A stretch of DNA of 64,000 nt from Pegoplata infirma (lineage: Eukaryota > Arthropoda > Insecta > Diptera > Anthomyiidae). This document shows, one piece after another, positions 55,512 to 64,000 of this stretch. Position 1 is the first letter of the stretch; each line of letters opens with the position of its first letter. Both the position numbers and the translations under genes were made by a program. Under the pieces are notes generated by a model that searched no databases, was not told the origin of the DNA, and was given only the letters and a program-made list of their open reading frames with translations. The DNA lies in NCBI GenBank assembly GCA_963921195.1, contig OY992540.1, forward strand, positions 176,547,896 to 176,611,895. The letters are read 5' to 3'.

Positions 55512-57267
55512 ACCGAGTAAAAATTTTCTGATGTTGTCATATATAATTTGATACAATTTTATATGAGTTAATATGCTTCCGTATAAATTTATATAAAATT
55601 ATATCTATCACCTTGATACGGTTAATCCACTTTATATGGTTAGATATTGCGCCATATATGATTAGATTCGTATTTTGGTTTTGCTCATCAAATTATATAA
55701 AAATTGATATTATAAGATCAATTTGATATAATTAGATTTGACCAAATTCCGGATCAAATTGTATCAATTTTTATATTTTTTGATCTAAAGTAATACAATT
55801 AGATATTATTTGATACAAACATTTTACGGATCAAATTTAGGGTTGCCATTCGTACTGTTTTAAACAGTACATGTACTGTTTTTTATAAAAAGTACTGTTT
55901 TATGCACAGCACCTAAAACAGTACGCAAAAGTACTGTTTTTTAAAGCGTGTACTGTTTTTGTACTGTTTTTTTATACTTATCACCAAAATGTAACATTTT
56001 TCGAAAAATGTTTCATATTTGACAAAATTTTAATTCAATTTTTTAAGAGGAGCTAAATGCAATTTAATTTTATACCACACTCAAAAAGAAAAATTATTTA
56101 AAAAGTGGAAAACTTAACTAAATTCAATAATGATTTAGCTCCATTGCCATGTTTTCCTTCTTTTTATCTAAATTTTTCTGAAAAATAAAAAAAAGAAAAA
56201 ACTAGAAAATGGAAAAAAATATTTTATTGAGTACATCTCATTCCGATTGCGGGCATATCCCATTAAGTTTGGAACCCATGTGTCCAGGCCCAGTCCCATT
56301 GGGTGTATTAAGGATCGTCATAGATTTTGATTCAACATCTTTGCCCTTTTCGCTCTACCTTGCCTAGTTTTTAAGATACGGGAATTTTAGGGCCCAAAAG
56401 GGTCTTTAGAATCTTACACGGAGGGATTAAGACGGTCGTGTAAAGAATTAAAAAATGTATTTGGCATTTCTTTTTTTTTTTTTGCTTCGGCAATATTTTC
56501 TGAGAAATGAGAAACGCCCAAATATTTAGATTCAAATTGAGGAGTCCATACATTGAAAGAGGACCGGAGATTCTTTAGAGATTTTTAGAATCGAAAATGA
56601 ACACTTTTTTGCTCTTTCTGGCTTAGTTTTTGAAATTTTTTAAACATTTTTTGAAAAAAAATTTCCTTAAATTGCATAAAATTTACTAAACCTGAAGAAA
56701 AAACTTTATCAATTCTAAGAAAATAAATATGATGAACTAATTGGTTGCAAATTATGTCAAAGAAATTTAAAATTTTTTTTATTAAATTTTACAAAATTGT
56801 GAAAAAAAACATTTTCCCAAAATTTAGTTAGGACTTTGTTTGAGTGTAATAATACCGTTTTCGCGTTTGCTTTTTAAACTCGTGTTTTAATTAAAACACT
56901 GTTTTATGGATTTTTTCATATGTTTTTGATAGGAAGATCGCTGTTTTAGTTAAGCGAAAGCATATCGCGGCAACTAAGACAAATGCTCCAAAAAGTCAAT
57001 CGCAATTTTTTTCAACACTGATACAAAAAATAGAATAAATTTGAGACAGTTTACCTAAAATGTTCCACCGTTCTGTTAACAACCTTTTATGCTCGTTTTG
57101 GCTGAGATCTGTTTGAAATCAGGGTAAAAGGGCTAAGTTTTTGTAGTTTGATATAAAATAAGACATTTAAAAAAGTACTGTTTTTATTTGCAATGTACTG
57201 TTTTTTGCGACCAAATGTACTGTTATTCCATATTTCAAATCTGGTAACCCTAATCAAATTAGATCTA
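55512..57267 (-). mobile_element. A10: inverted A-family MITE split by a hAT-like element
   Basis: It starts at 55512 with a shortened terminus (CCGAGTAAAAATTTTCTG), runs to 55837, resumes at 57261 and is then cut by a new A left end at 57268. Its final CCCTAG end is not in the window. Confidence 0.65.
55838..57252. mobile_element. hAT-like element with AAAACAGTACTGTTTT words (1,415 bp)
   Basis: TAGGGTTGCCATTCG at the left, CTGGTAACCCTA at the right, perfect 8-bp TSD ATCAAATT (55830-55837, 57253-57260). Its outer parts are made of the palindrome AAAACAGTACTGTTTT; 55980-57160 is less repetitive, with no ORF that resembles a hAT transposase. A possible older CACTCAAAA-type insertion lies inside (about 56083-56850). 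Confidence 0.85.
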
Positions 57268-57308
57268 CCCTAGTAAAAATATTATGCTAACCCTAATAAA
57301 AATATTTT
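57268..57308 (+). repeat. Two stacked A-family left ends
   Basis: CCCTAGTAAAAATATTATGC at 57268 is followed after 23 bp by another (CCCTAATAAAAATATTTT) at 57291, then by the D end of CD3 at 57309. This is the same self-insertion site as in the 17570 and 53485 clusters. The matching right ends should lie beyond the window. Confidence 0.65.
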
Positions 57309-57628
57309 CCCGAGTAAAAAGGAATTTATATAAATGTATATTATTTTATATGTTTTCATGAAACCATATAAAACTATATGAGTCAAAGTATAAAATTATA
57401 TCTCACTTTGAAATTTTCCAATTTTTTTAAATGATGTCATATAAAATCATATCTAATTATATTGTTCATAATATATTAATATAAATGGTAGATGTAATCA
57501 TACGTTGCACATAAAACTTAATCCGATTTCATACATTATTATACGTGACTTTATTCTAATTATGTATAGGACTTTACTAAAAAAAATCCAGTATCAATTT
57601 ATGTATAATTATATATGACTAATATAAT

Positions 57629-58316
57629 CCCGAGTAAAAATAAACATATATAACAATATATAACCAGATGCAAACATAATAAATCATATATGATTATACA
57701 TCGCATAAGATATTTTCAAAATTTTTTAAATGCAGTCATATGTAGTTATATATAATTGAATCATGATTCGGATTAAAAGGTGTACGGTTGATATAATTAT
57801 ATAAAATTATATGAGGGTCAATACAAAATTTGTTTTTCCGTATAATTTAATATAAAATTATATATATCCTATTCTGTTCCATATATAACACTATATGTTT
57901 CCATTTAACCAACAATTTTCTAAGTTTTTAAGGCAAATTATAAGAAACTTTTTAAAATGTTCCTAAACATTTCCTTGTTAGGGTTATGTATATCACCTAT
58001 CTGGTTCGAAGCGTACCCGAACATTTTTTTTTAAAGAAAATTATATGTTTGGTGAATGTATCGTTGACCTGTGGTGTAACTCAACCCAAACCAAAAAACA
58101 CCAGGATTTTACATGTTTTTATGCAATTAGATCTAATTAGATCCACTAATATATGGCAATGTCTGGTCAAAACTCGGATGAAATCAAATCATATTTTATA
58201 CAAATTGATCTTTTTTAATGCAAAAACATCCACCATTTTTCGGATCAAATTGCGTTTAATTATATATTGTATTACATATCAATATATATTGCATCATATA
58301 AAAATTTTTACTCGGG
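57629..58316 (+). mobile_element. T: CCCGAG element (688 bp) in CD3
   Basis: CCCGAGTAAAAATAAACAT at the left, AAAAATTTTTACTCGGG at the right, TSD AT (57627-57628, 58317-58318). It shares the GGTTCGAAGCGTACCC and GTATCGTTGACCTGTG core with the E family, though the flanks differ. An open frame across it (57986-58327) looks incidental. Confidence 0.8.
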
Positions 58317-58821
58317 ATACCATTTAAAACTATATATGGTTCCATACTAAAAAAATTTCCAACAAAAATAATAGATATAATTATATGTGTCTTAAACGAT
58401 AACATATCTGTGTTTGTACGGTACAACTTTCGTCTAAACTCAATATATATTTATAAATGGTCGCATATGTAATGGAATATATATTTTGATATAATCATGT
58501 ATATAAAAAATATTTTTTTGACCAAACAACTAGCCATATATAATTATATATGCCAGTATTTCAAAATTTATTTTTGTGTGTCAACATATATGGTTATACA
58601 AAACTTTTTATTGGATCATATAAGATTACATATGATTTTTGGGAACCCGAGTTCGATTCCCGGCCCAGTCGAGAAAAAAAAGTTTTTTTTTTATTTTTTT
58701 TTAAATAGAAAACACTTTTTTATTGCATTTAATTTTTTTAGAACTAAAAAATTTTAATTTTTGGAATTTTTGCAATCATTTTTAAAAAATTATTTTTCTT
58801 TTATATAGTTATATATAACTA

Positions 58822-59187
58822 CCCTAGTAAAAATATTATGCTAATTTTACTAAATAGATCTAATTTGATCCGTAAAATGGTTGTATCAAATAATATCTAA
58901 TTGTATTACTTTAGATCAAAAAATATAAAAATTTATACAATTTGATCCTGAATTTGGTCAAATCTAATTAGATCAAATTGATCTTATCATATCAATTTTT
59001 ATATAATTTGATGAGCAAAACCAAAATACGAATCTAATCATATATGGAGCAATATCTAACCATATAAAGTGGATCAACCGTATCAAAGTGATAGATAAAA
59101 TTTTATATAAATTTTTACGGAAGCATATTAACTCATATAAGATTGTATCATATTATATATGATTAGACCAGAAAATTTTTACTCGGG
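58822..59187 (+). mobile_element. A11: complete A-family MITE (366 bp)
   Basis: TSD TA (58820-58821, 59188-59189); it interrupts the second GTTCGA unit of CD3, whose homologue at 59745 is uninterrupted. Confidence 0.9.
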
Positions 59188-59276
59188 TATATTTGATTTA
59201 TTATAAAATTATCTATAATTTTTGGGAACCCGAGTTCGATTCCAGAAAAAAATATATATTTTTTTTAAATAGAAAA

Positions 59277-59642
59277 CCCCAGTAAAAATATTATGCTAAT
59301 TTTACTAAATAGATCTAATTTGATCCGTAAAATGGTTGTATCAAATAATATCTAATTGTATTACTTTAGATCAAAAAATATAAAAAATGATACAATTTGA
59401 TCCTGAATTTGGTCAAATCTAATTAGATCAAATTGATCTTATAATATCAATTTTTATATAATTTGATGAGCAAAACCAAAATACGAATCTAATCATATAT
59501 GGAGCAATATCTAACCATATAAAGTGGATCAACCGTATCAAAGTGATAGATAAAATTTTATATAAATTTATACGGAAGCATATTAACTCATATAAGATTG
59601 TATCAAATTATATATGATTAGACCAGAAAATTTTTACTCGGG
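59277..59642 (+). mobile_element. A12: complete A-family MITE (366 bp)
   Basis: Left end CCCCAGTAAAAATATTATGC (T to C change), right end normal; TSD AA (59275-59276, 59643-59644), restoring AAATAGAAAACACTTTTTT. Confidence 0.9.
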
Positions 59643-60354
59643 AACACTTTTTTATTGCATTTATTTTTTTTAGAACTAAAAATTTTTCTTTTTTTTAATT
59701 TTTGCAATCATTTTTAAAAAAATTATATTGCTTTTATATAGTTATATATAACTATATTTAATTTGTTATAAAATTATCTATCATTTTTGGGAACCCAAGT
59801 TCGATTCCAGAAAAAAATATATTTTTTTATTTTTTTTTTAAATAGAAAACACTTTTTTATTGCATTTGTTTTTTTAGAACTTAAAAAATTTTACTTTTTG
59901 AATTTTTACAATCATTTTTAAAAATTTATATTGCATTTATATAGTTAATAATAGCTATATTTGGTTTAAATTATCAAATTATCAATGATTTTTGGATCCC
60001 GATCTCAAATCTAATTCTGATTTCCTGATTCCATGAAAAATTTCAAACTTATAAGACAAAGTCTTATTTCACTTTGGAAGCCTATGACTTGGAAATAAGG
60101 CGATATCTACATTAAAATTATTGTTTAAGCTTACCATGGAAGCCCCTAATAGCGCTGTACGTCATTCCAATTTTTGTTTTTTTTTGCAAATTTTATCAAA
60201 ATTTTTCTAAGTCTTTTTGAAAATTGTGTACGAGTGAATAACATATTTAATTGGATGTAATCATATATTACTATATGTTAGATCAATTTGATATAATTAG
60301 ATACGATCAATTTATTTAAAACTAAGTCTTTTAAAGTTGTTATTTGCTAACAAC

Positions 60355-60426
60355 GTCCGCTGGTCTAGAGGGTAGAGATTGCGATTACAAAACGGAAGAC
60401 TTGTGGTTCTAATCACCATCCGTTCG
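60355..60426 (+). other. tRNA-like sequence in CD3
   Basis: Third copy of the box A/B sequence at 27718 and 33837. Starts GTCCGCTGGTCTAGAGGGTA. Confidence 0.45.
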
Positions 60427-60491
60427 AAGTTTTTTTTTTTTTTTATTTATTTTCAGTTTGACATTATTATATCTAAAAATAAATCTAAAAA

Positions 60492-60845
60492 CCCTAGTAA
60501 AAAAGTTTTGATATAATGATATATAATTTGATACAATGATATTAAATTATATATGACTTTTTATATGTTCAGATCTAATTTTATCTAAGATTTATTGAGG
60601 CTCCATTTTCTTATCTGAGGCTATACATAAATATATCTGACTTTATGTAACTATATAAATCTATATTAATTTATATAAAATAAGATCAAGTGGATTTAAT
60701 TGGATGTGACCAAAATTCGGATCTAATTGTATCATTTTTTATATTTGTGTATCTAAAATAATACAATTAGATCAATATTTGATCCAACTTGATACAGCCA
60801 ATTTTGAGATCAAATTAGATCTAAAAAGTTTTTTTTTTACTCGGG
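60492..60845 (+). mobile_element. F3: F-family MITE (354 bp)
   Basis: CCCTAGTAAAAAAGTTTTG to AGTTTTTTTTTTACTCGGG, TSD AA (60490-60491, 60846-60847). The empty site TCTAAAAACAGAAAC is inverted in CD2 near 27650. Confidence 0.85.
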
Positions 60846-61370
60846 AACAGAAACATTTTTTGGATAAAAATGTATCCAATAATTTTTTTATAAAATCAAG
60901 ATATCAGATATTATAAGATAACTTTGGCGCGGCCAAATTTCGGATGAAATTTCATTATATAATATCCAATTTAATATAAAATCATGATATTGGATATTTT
61001 TAGATAACTTTGGCGCGGCCAATTTCCGGATGAAATTACATCATATCATATCATATTTAATACAAAATCATGATAAAAGATAATTTGGGATAACTTTGGC
61101 GCGGCCAATTTCCGGATGAAATCACATCTATATATATAATTTCCCTATTTGTTTGTTCCTCTTTTTTTGTCTATCCAGAGCTTTTTGAAGCCCACTGATG
61201 AGCTACAAAGCTGAAAATTGGCATGCTTATAGTAAAACACCTGGGGCAGATCCTAACGTAGCCGGATTTTCGATTTTTTGCCAGTGGGCGGAGAAATAAG
61301 CGGGAAAGTGGGCGTGGCAAAATGCAATTTTTTGACGTTTTTGCTTAATTTAAAGCCCCCAAATGACTTA

Positions 61371-62667
61371 AGGAGTGAGATCATAAAAATGTTAACACAC
61401 ATAAAGTTAAATAAAAAACAGACTACTGAATTTTAAGACTTCAAACCAAATTTTTATTAAATAAAATTTAATACAAAATCATAACAAAAAAACCGCATGG
61501 AACTCTAACCACTACGAACAAAGTTATCCACTTTTTCCGGAAACCCTCCCATTAAGGCTTTTATGGTAGTTTCTGTCACCTTTTTAGAGCAGGTGGTCCA
61601 TCTACGTTTGAAATCTTGCATGTCCTGGGAGACCTTTTTTGTGCCCTTTAATTCTTTTTTAACAAGAGCCCTATATCTCTCCACTGGCCTGAGCTCCGGG
61701 CAGTTTGGTGGATTTGCCTCTCTTGGTACAAAAACCACATTATTATCATTATACCACTCCAGCGCTTTCTTGCTGTAGTGACAAGATGCTAAATCGGGCC
61801 AAAAGTAAGTGGATACATTGTGCTGACTCAAGAACGGAAGAAGTCTCTTCTGCAAACACTCCTTGATATAAATTTCGCTGTTTATAGAGCCAGATGTCAC
61901 AAATGACTGGCTTCTTTGGCCGCAGCTACATATGGCTTGCCATACTAGGAATTTTTTGGGGAATTTCGTTTGCTTTTTTGACCGAAATTTTTCCGCAACA
62001 TTTCCTCGAACATCGGAAACATAAAATTCTTGACCAGGGAGCTGCGCAAAATCAGCCAGGACATAAGTTTCGTCGTCCATTACACAACAGTTGTATTTTT
62101 TTATTAAATTTGATTTCAATTTTCTAGCTCTGGTTTTGGCCTCCAAATTTTTAAAAGCGTTTCTATCGGGAACTTTTTGAACTTTGTAGGACTTTAGTCC
62201 CGCCTTACGTTTCACTTTACGTACAAAAAAGTCTGAGCATTGGGCTAACCGAGCTGTTTTTCTGCCAGATGTGTTAGGAGCTCTCTTAAGGATGCTTTTA
62301 ACTTTATATGCCTTACCAATGTTACGATAACCAGTCGTTGTTCCTGTTCCCGGCTTCCTTTCAATTGTTAGGTGTTCCAGATACCTTTTTACCACTTTTG
62401 AAACTGTTTGGCGGCATACATTAGTTTCTTTGGCAATTTTTTTGTATGTCCATGTTTGGTTTTGTTGAAAATATTTAATTATTTTTGAACGCACTTTTCT
62501 TTTATCGTCCATTGTGTAAAAAATTGCAAATTAAAACTCATGATGTAAATTAATTTATTAACTGACATATTTTTAAAATGTAAACTGCCGAAAAAAAAAA
62601 AATTTGGAAGCTTTACACCAAAGTTGTAGGCAAAAATGTGTGTTAACATTTTTATGATCTCACTCCT
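61371..62667 (-). mobile_element. Complete Tc1/mariner DD37E element (1,297 bp)
   Basis: Perfect inverted ends of about 30 bp starting AGGAGTGAGATCATAAAAAT, TSD TA (61369-61370, 62668-62669), one intact transposase ORF. Removing it restores a minisatellite unit (AATGACTTAGGA). All the features of a recently mobile autonomous copy are present. Confidence 0.9.
61505..62512 (-). CDS. Tc1/mariner transposase, DD37E type
   Basis: 335 residues from ATG 62512 to the stop at 61505; the ATG follows about 155 bp of 5' leader after the terminal repeat. The N-terminal third is a paired-type helix-turn-helix DNA-binding region (KIAKETNVCRQTVSKVVKRY near residues 25-44). The catalytic triad is visible: Asp147 in MDDETY, Asp240 in FWPDLASCHYS, and Glu278 in NPPNCPELRPVERY; 37 residues separate the last two. 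The NPPN-P--RPVE pattern and DD37E spacing match the ITmD37E group described from mosquitoes. The enzyme excises its element and reinserts it at TA. No frameshift or stop; 335 aa is the usual size. Basic residues are frequent, as expected. Confidence 0.9.
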   Translation of the reverse strand: MDDKRKVRSKIIKYFQQNQTWTYKKIAKETNVCRQTVSKVVKRYLEHLTIERKPGTGTTTGYRNIGKAYKVKSILKRAPNTSGRKTARLAQCSDFFVRKVKRKAGLKSYKVQKVPDRNAFKNLEAKTRARKLKSNLIKKYNCCVMDDETYVLADFAQLPGQEFYVSDVRGNVAEKFRSKKQTKFPKKFLVWQAICSCGQRSQSFVTSGSINSEIYIKECLQKRLLPFLSQHNVSTYFWPDLASCHYSKKALEWYNDNNVVFVPREANPPNCPELRPVERYRALVKKELKGTKKVSQDMQDFKRRWTTCSKKVTETTIKALMGGFPEKVDNFVRSG

Positions 62668-64000
62668 TAGGAATCTGAAAATTTCCTAGAATATAGTCCT
62701 AACGATGCCGCATATCCCCAAGTAGTCGGATTTAAAATTTTCGCAATGTGGGCGGAGAATTGAGGAGAAAAGTGGAGTGGCAAAATTTAGATTTTTTTTA
62801 ACATTTTTACTTCTTTTGAAGCCCCCACATGACTTAGGCAGATGAAAATTTCCTAGAATATAGTCCTAACGATGGCGCATATCCCCAAGTAGTCGGATTC
62901 AAAGTTTTCGCAATGTGGGCGGAGAATTGAGGGAAAAGTGGAGTGGCAAAATTGGGATTTTTTAAAATTTTTACTTCTTTTGAAGCCCCCAAATAACTTA
63001 GGACGAGGAAAATTGCATTAAAATTTTTTAAACTGTGGAAGGAGAATTAAGAGAAAAATGGGGCGTGGCAAAATTGTGTTTTTTAATATTTAATTTGAAG
63101 ACCCCCAATGATCTATGAAGATGAAAATTGGCATTTTTGCTTATTTTAAAGTCCTCTAATGACTTAGGAAGCTTAAAATTTTCTAGCGTATAGTCCTATC
63201 GATGAAGCATATCCTGAAGTAGTCAAATTTTAAATTTTTGGACTGTGGGCGGAGAATTGAAAGAAAATGGGGAGTGACAAAATTGAGATTTTTAACATTT
63301 TAACTTCTTTTGAAGCCCCCAAAGGAAGCGGAAAATGCACAGAATTGGTATGTATATAGAAGGTTTCATGTGGAAGATCAACACGAGCCTGGATTTTTGA
63401 TATCCAGTGTATGGGTAGAGAATAAGAAAGGCAAAGGGCGTGGTAAATTTATTTCCATCTATTTTCTGAATATATATTTTATTTTTTTGTGTTTCTCTTA
63501 TTTTTTGTGTATCCAGCGCCTTTTGAATCTCATTGATGGACTTAAAAGCTTAAAATTGGCATGTATATAATAAAACACCAGGGACAGATTCTTACGAAGT
63601 CGGATTTTTTGCCTGTGGGCGGTGCATTACGAGAAAAAGGGGACTTGGCAAAATTATTTTTTTTTAACATTTTAGAGTATTTTTAAGCTCCGCCCCAATG
63701 AATAAGGAAGCTGAAAATCCCTAACGAAGTATATTCTAAAGTAGTCCGATTTAACATTTTTGGAATGTAGATGGAGAGTTGAGAGGAAAAAGGGGCAAGG
63801 CAATATTGTGTTTTATTTTTTTTATTTGACTAACTTTAAAGCCCTAATGACCTACGCAGCCGAAAATTGCAAGCATATTGTCCTGACACTGGAGCATATC
63901 CTTAAGTAGTCAGACTTAAAATTTTTGGACTGTGGACGGAGAATTGAGAGGGAAAAGGGGCGTGGATACGAGTGTAGTACTAACGATGGAGCTTATCATA
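62668..64000. repeat. Minisatellite of Helitron 2 (units of about 130-165 bp)
   Basis: Units share AAGCCCCCAAATGACTTAGG, a TAGTCCTAACGATGGCGCAT block, AAGTAGTCGGATT, GTGGGCGGAGAATTGAG and GGGCGTGGCAAAATT. Starts are visible near 62819, 62980, 63106, 63311, 63526, 63690 and 63838; the first two units (61190, 61354) are left of the DD37E element. The units are diverged and some are partial. An open frame at 63310-63570 has no domain and is not called. Confidence 0.65.

Larger units (their letters stand above)
57309..61126 (+). mobile_element. CD3: CD-family element, D end to Helitron breakpoint
   Basis: It starts CCCGAGTAAAAAGGAATTT; the body is co-linear with CD1/CD2, interrupted by T, A11, A12 and F3. 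At 61126/61127 Helitron 2 begins and the C end is not reached. It provides the empty sites for H2 and the mariner in CD1. Confidence 0.75.
61127..64000 (+). mobile_element. Helitron-like element 2 (5' end and minisatellite; 3' end outside)
   Basis: It begins TCTATATATATAATTTCCC immediately after A (61126) of the CD3 target, like Helitron 1 (TCTATCTATCTATATAAA). The interior is a minisatellite with GTGGGCGGAGAATTGAGAG and GGGGCGTGGCAAAA words. The CTRR end is not reached, so the assignment depends on the 5' end and on the resemblance to Helitron 1. Confidence 0.5.

Noticed and set aside
1..64000. LTR retrotransposon
   Set aside because: No long direct repeats with TG...CA ends, primer-binding site, protease or integrase motifs were found; all reverse transcriptases here are LINE type.

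Overview
The window is an AT-rich, insect-type genomic segment that is almost entirely transposable elements (TEs). The TE mix fits a dipteran fly, though the species cannot be named from the sequence: RTE-, Jockey- and LOA-type LINEs, a DD37E Tc1/mariner element, Helitron-like elements carrying minisatellites, hAT-like MITEs with 8-bp target site duplications (TSDs), and a huge load of AT-rich elements ending in CCC(G/T)AGTAAAAA. The only sequence that looks like a host gene is a pair of spliced exons on the minus strand (15167-15480) encoding the C-terminal SOCS box of a SOCS6/7-type protein.

Layout. 1-10134: a degenerate RTE-type LINE (366-4251) carrying two copies of one hAT-like MITE, followed by a CCCTAG element (4254-9746) that contains two giant hairpin elements; all of this sits inside a broken E-family MITE. 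10135-16156: a frameshifted family-B DNA polymerase fragment, a TA-flanked MITE, a decayed Jockey-like LINE (minus) and the SOCS exons. 16157-36449: a seven-level nest of elements, with a LOA-type LINE of two intact ORFs (19181-24383) inside. 36501-55406: a second nest of similar depth. 55512-61126: further A, CD, F and T elements. 61127-64000: a Helitron-like minisatellite element invaded by an apparently intact Tc1/mariner DD37E element (61371-62667).

The nests could be unpicked because nearly every CCCGAG element is flanked by a perfect 2-bp TSD of variable composition and because uninterrupted relatives of many target sites occur in the same window. When inserts are subtracted, copies of a family return to nearly the same length (A 366; B about 905; CD about 2,210; M about 750-850; NJ about 760-800; G about 800-860 bp). 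That arithmetic is independent support for the reconstruction. Family letters (A, B, CD, E, F, G, H, I, M, NJ, T, V, and so on) are labels made up for this report.

Functionally, the intact autonomous proteins here are the LOA ORF1/ORF2 pair and the DD37E transposase. Everything else is non-autonomous or broken. No source of transposase for the CCCGAG superfamily lies in the window.
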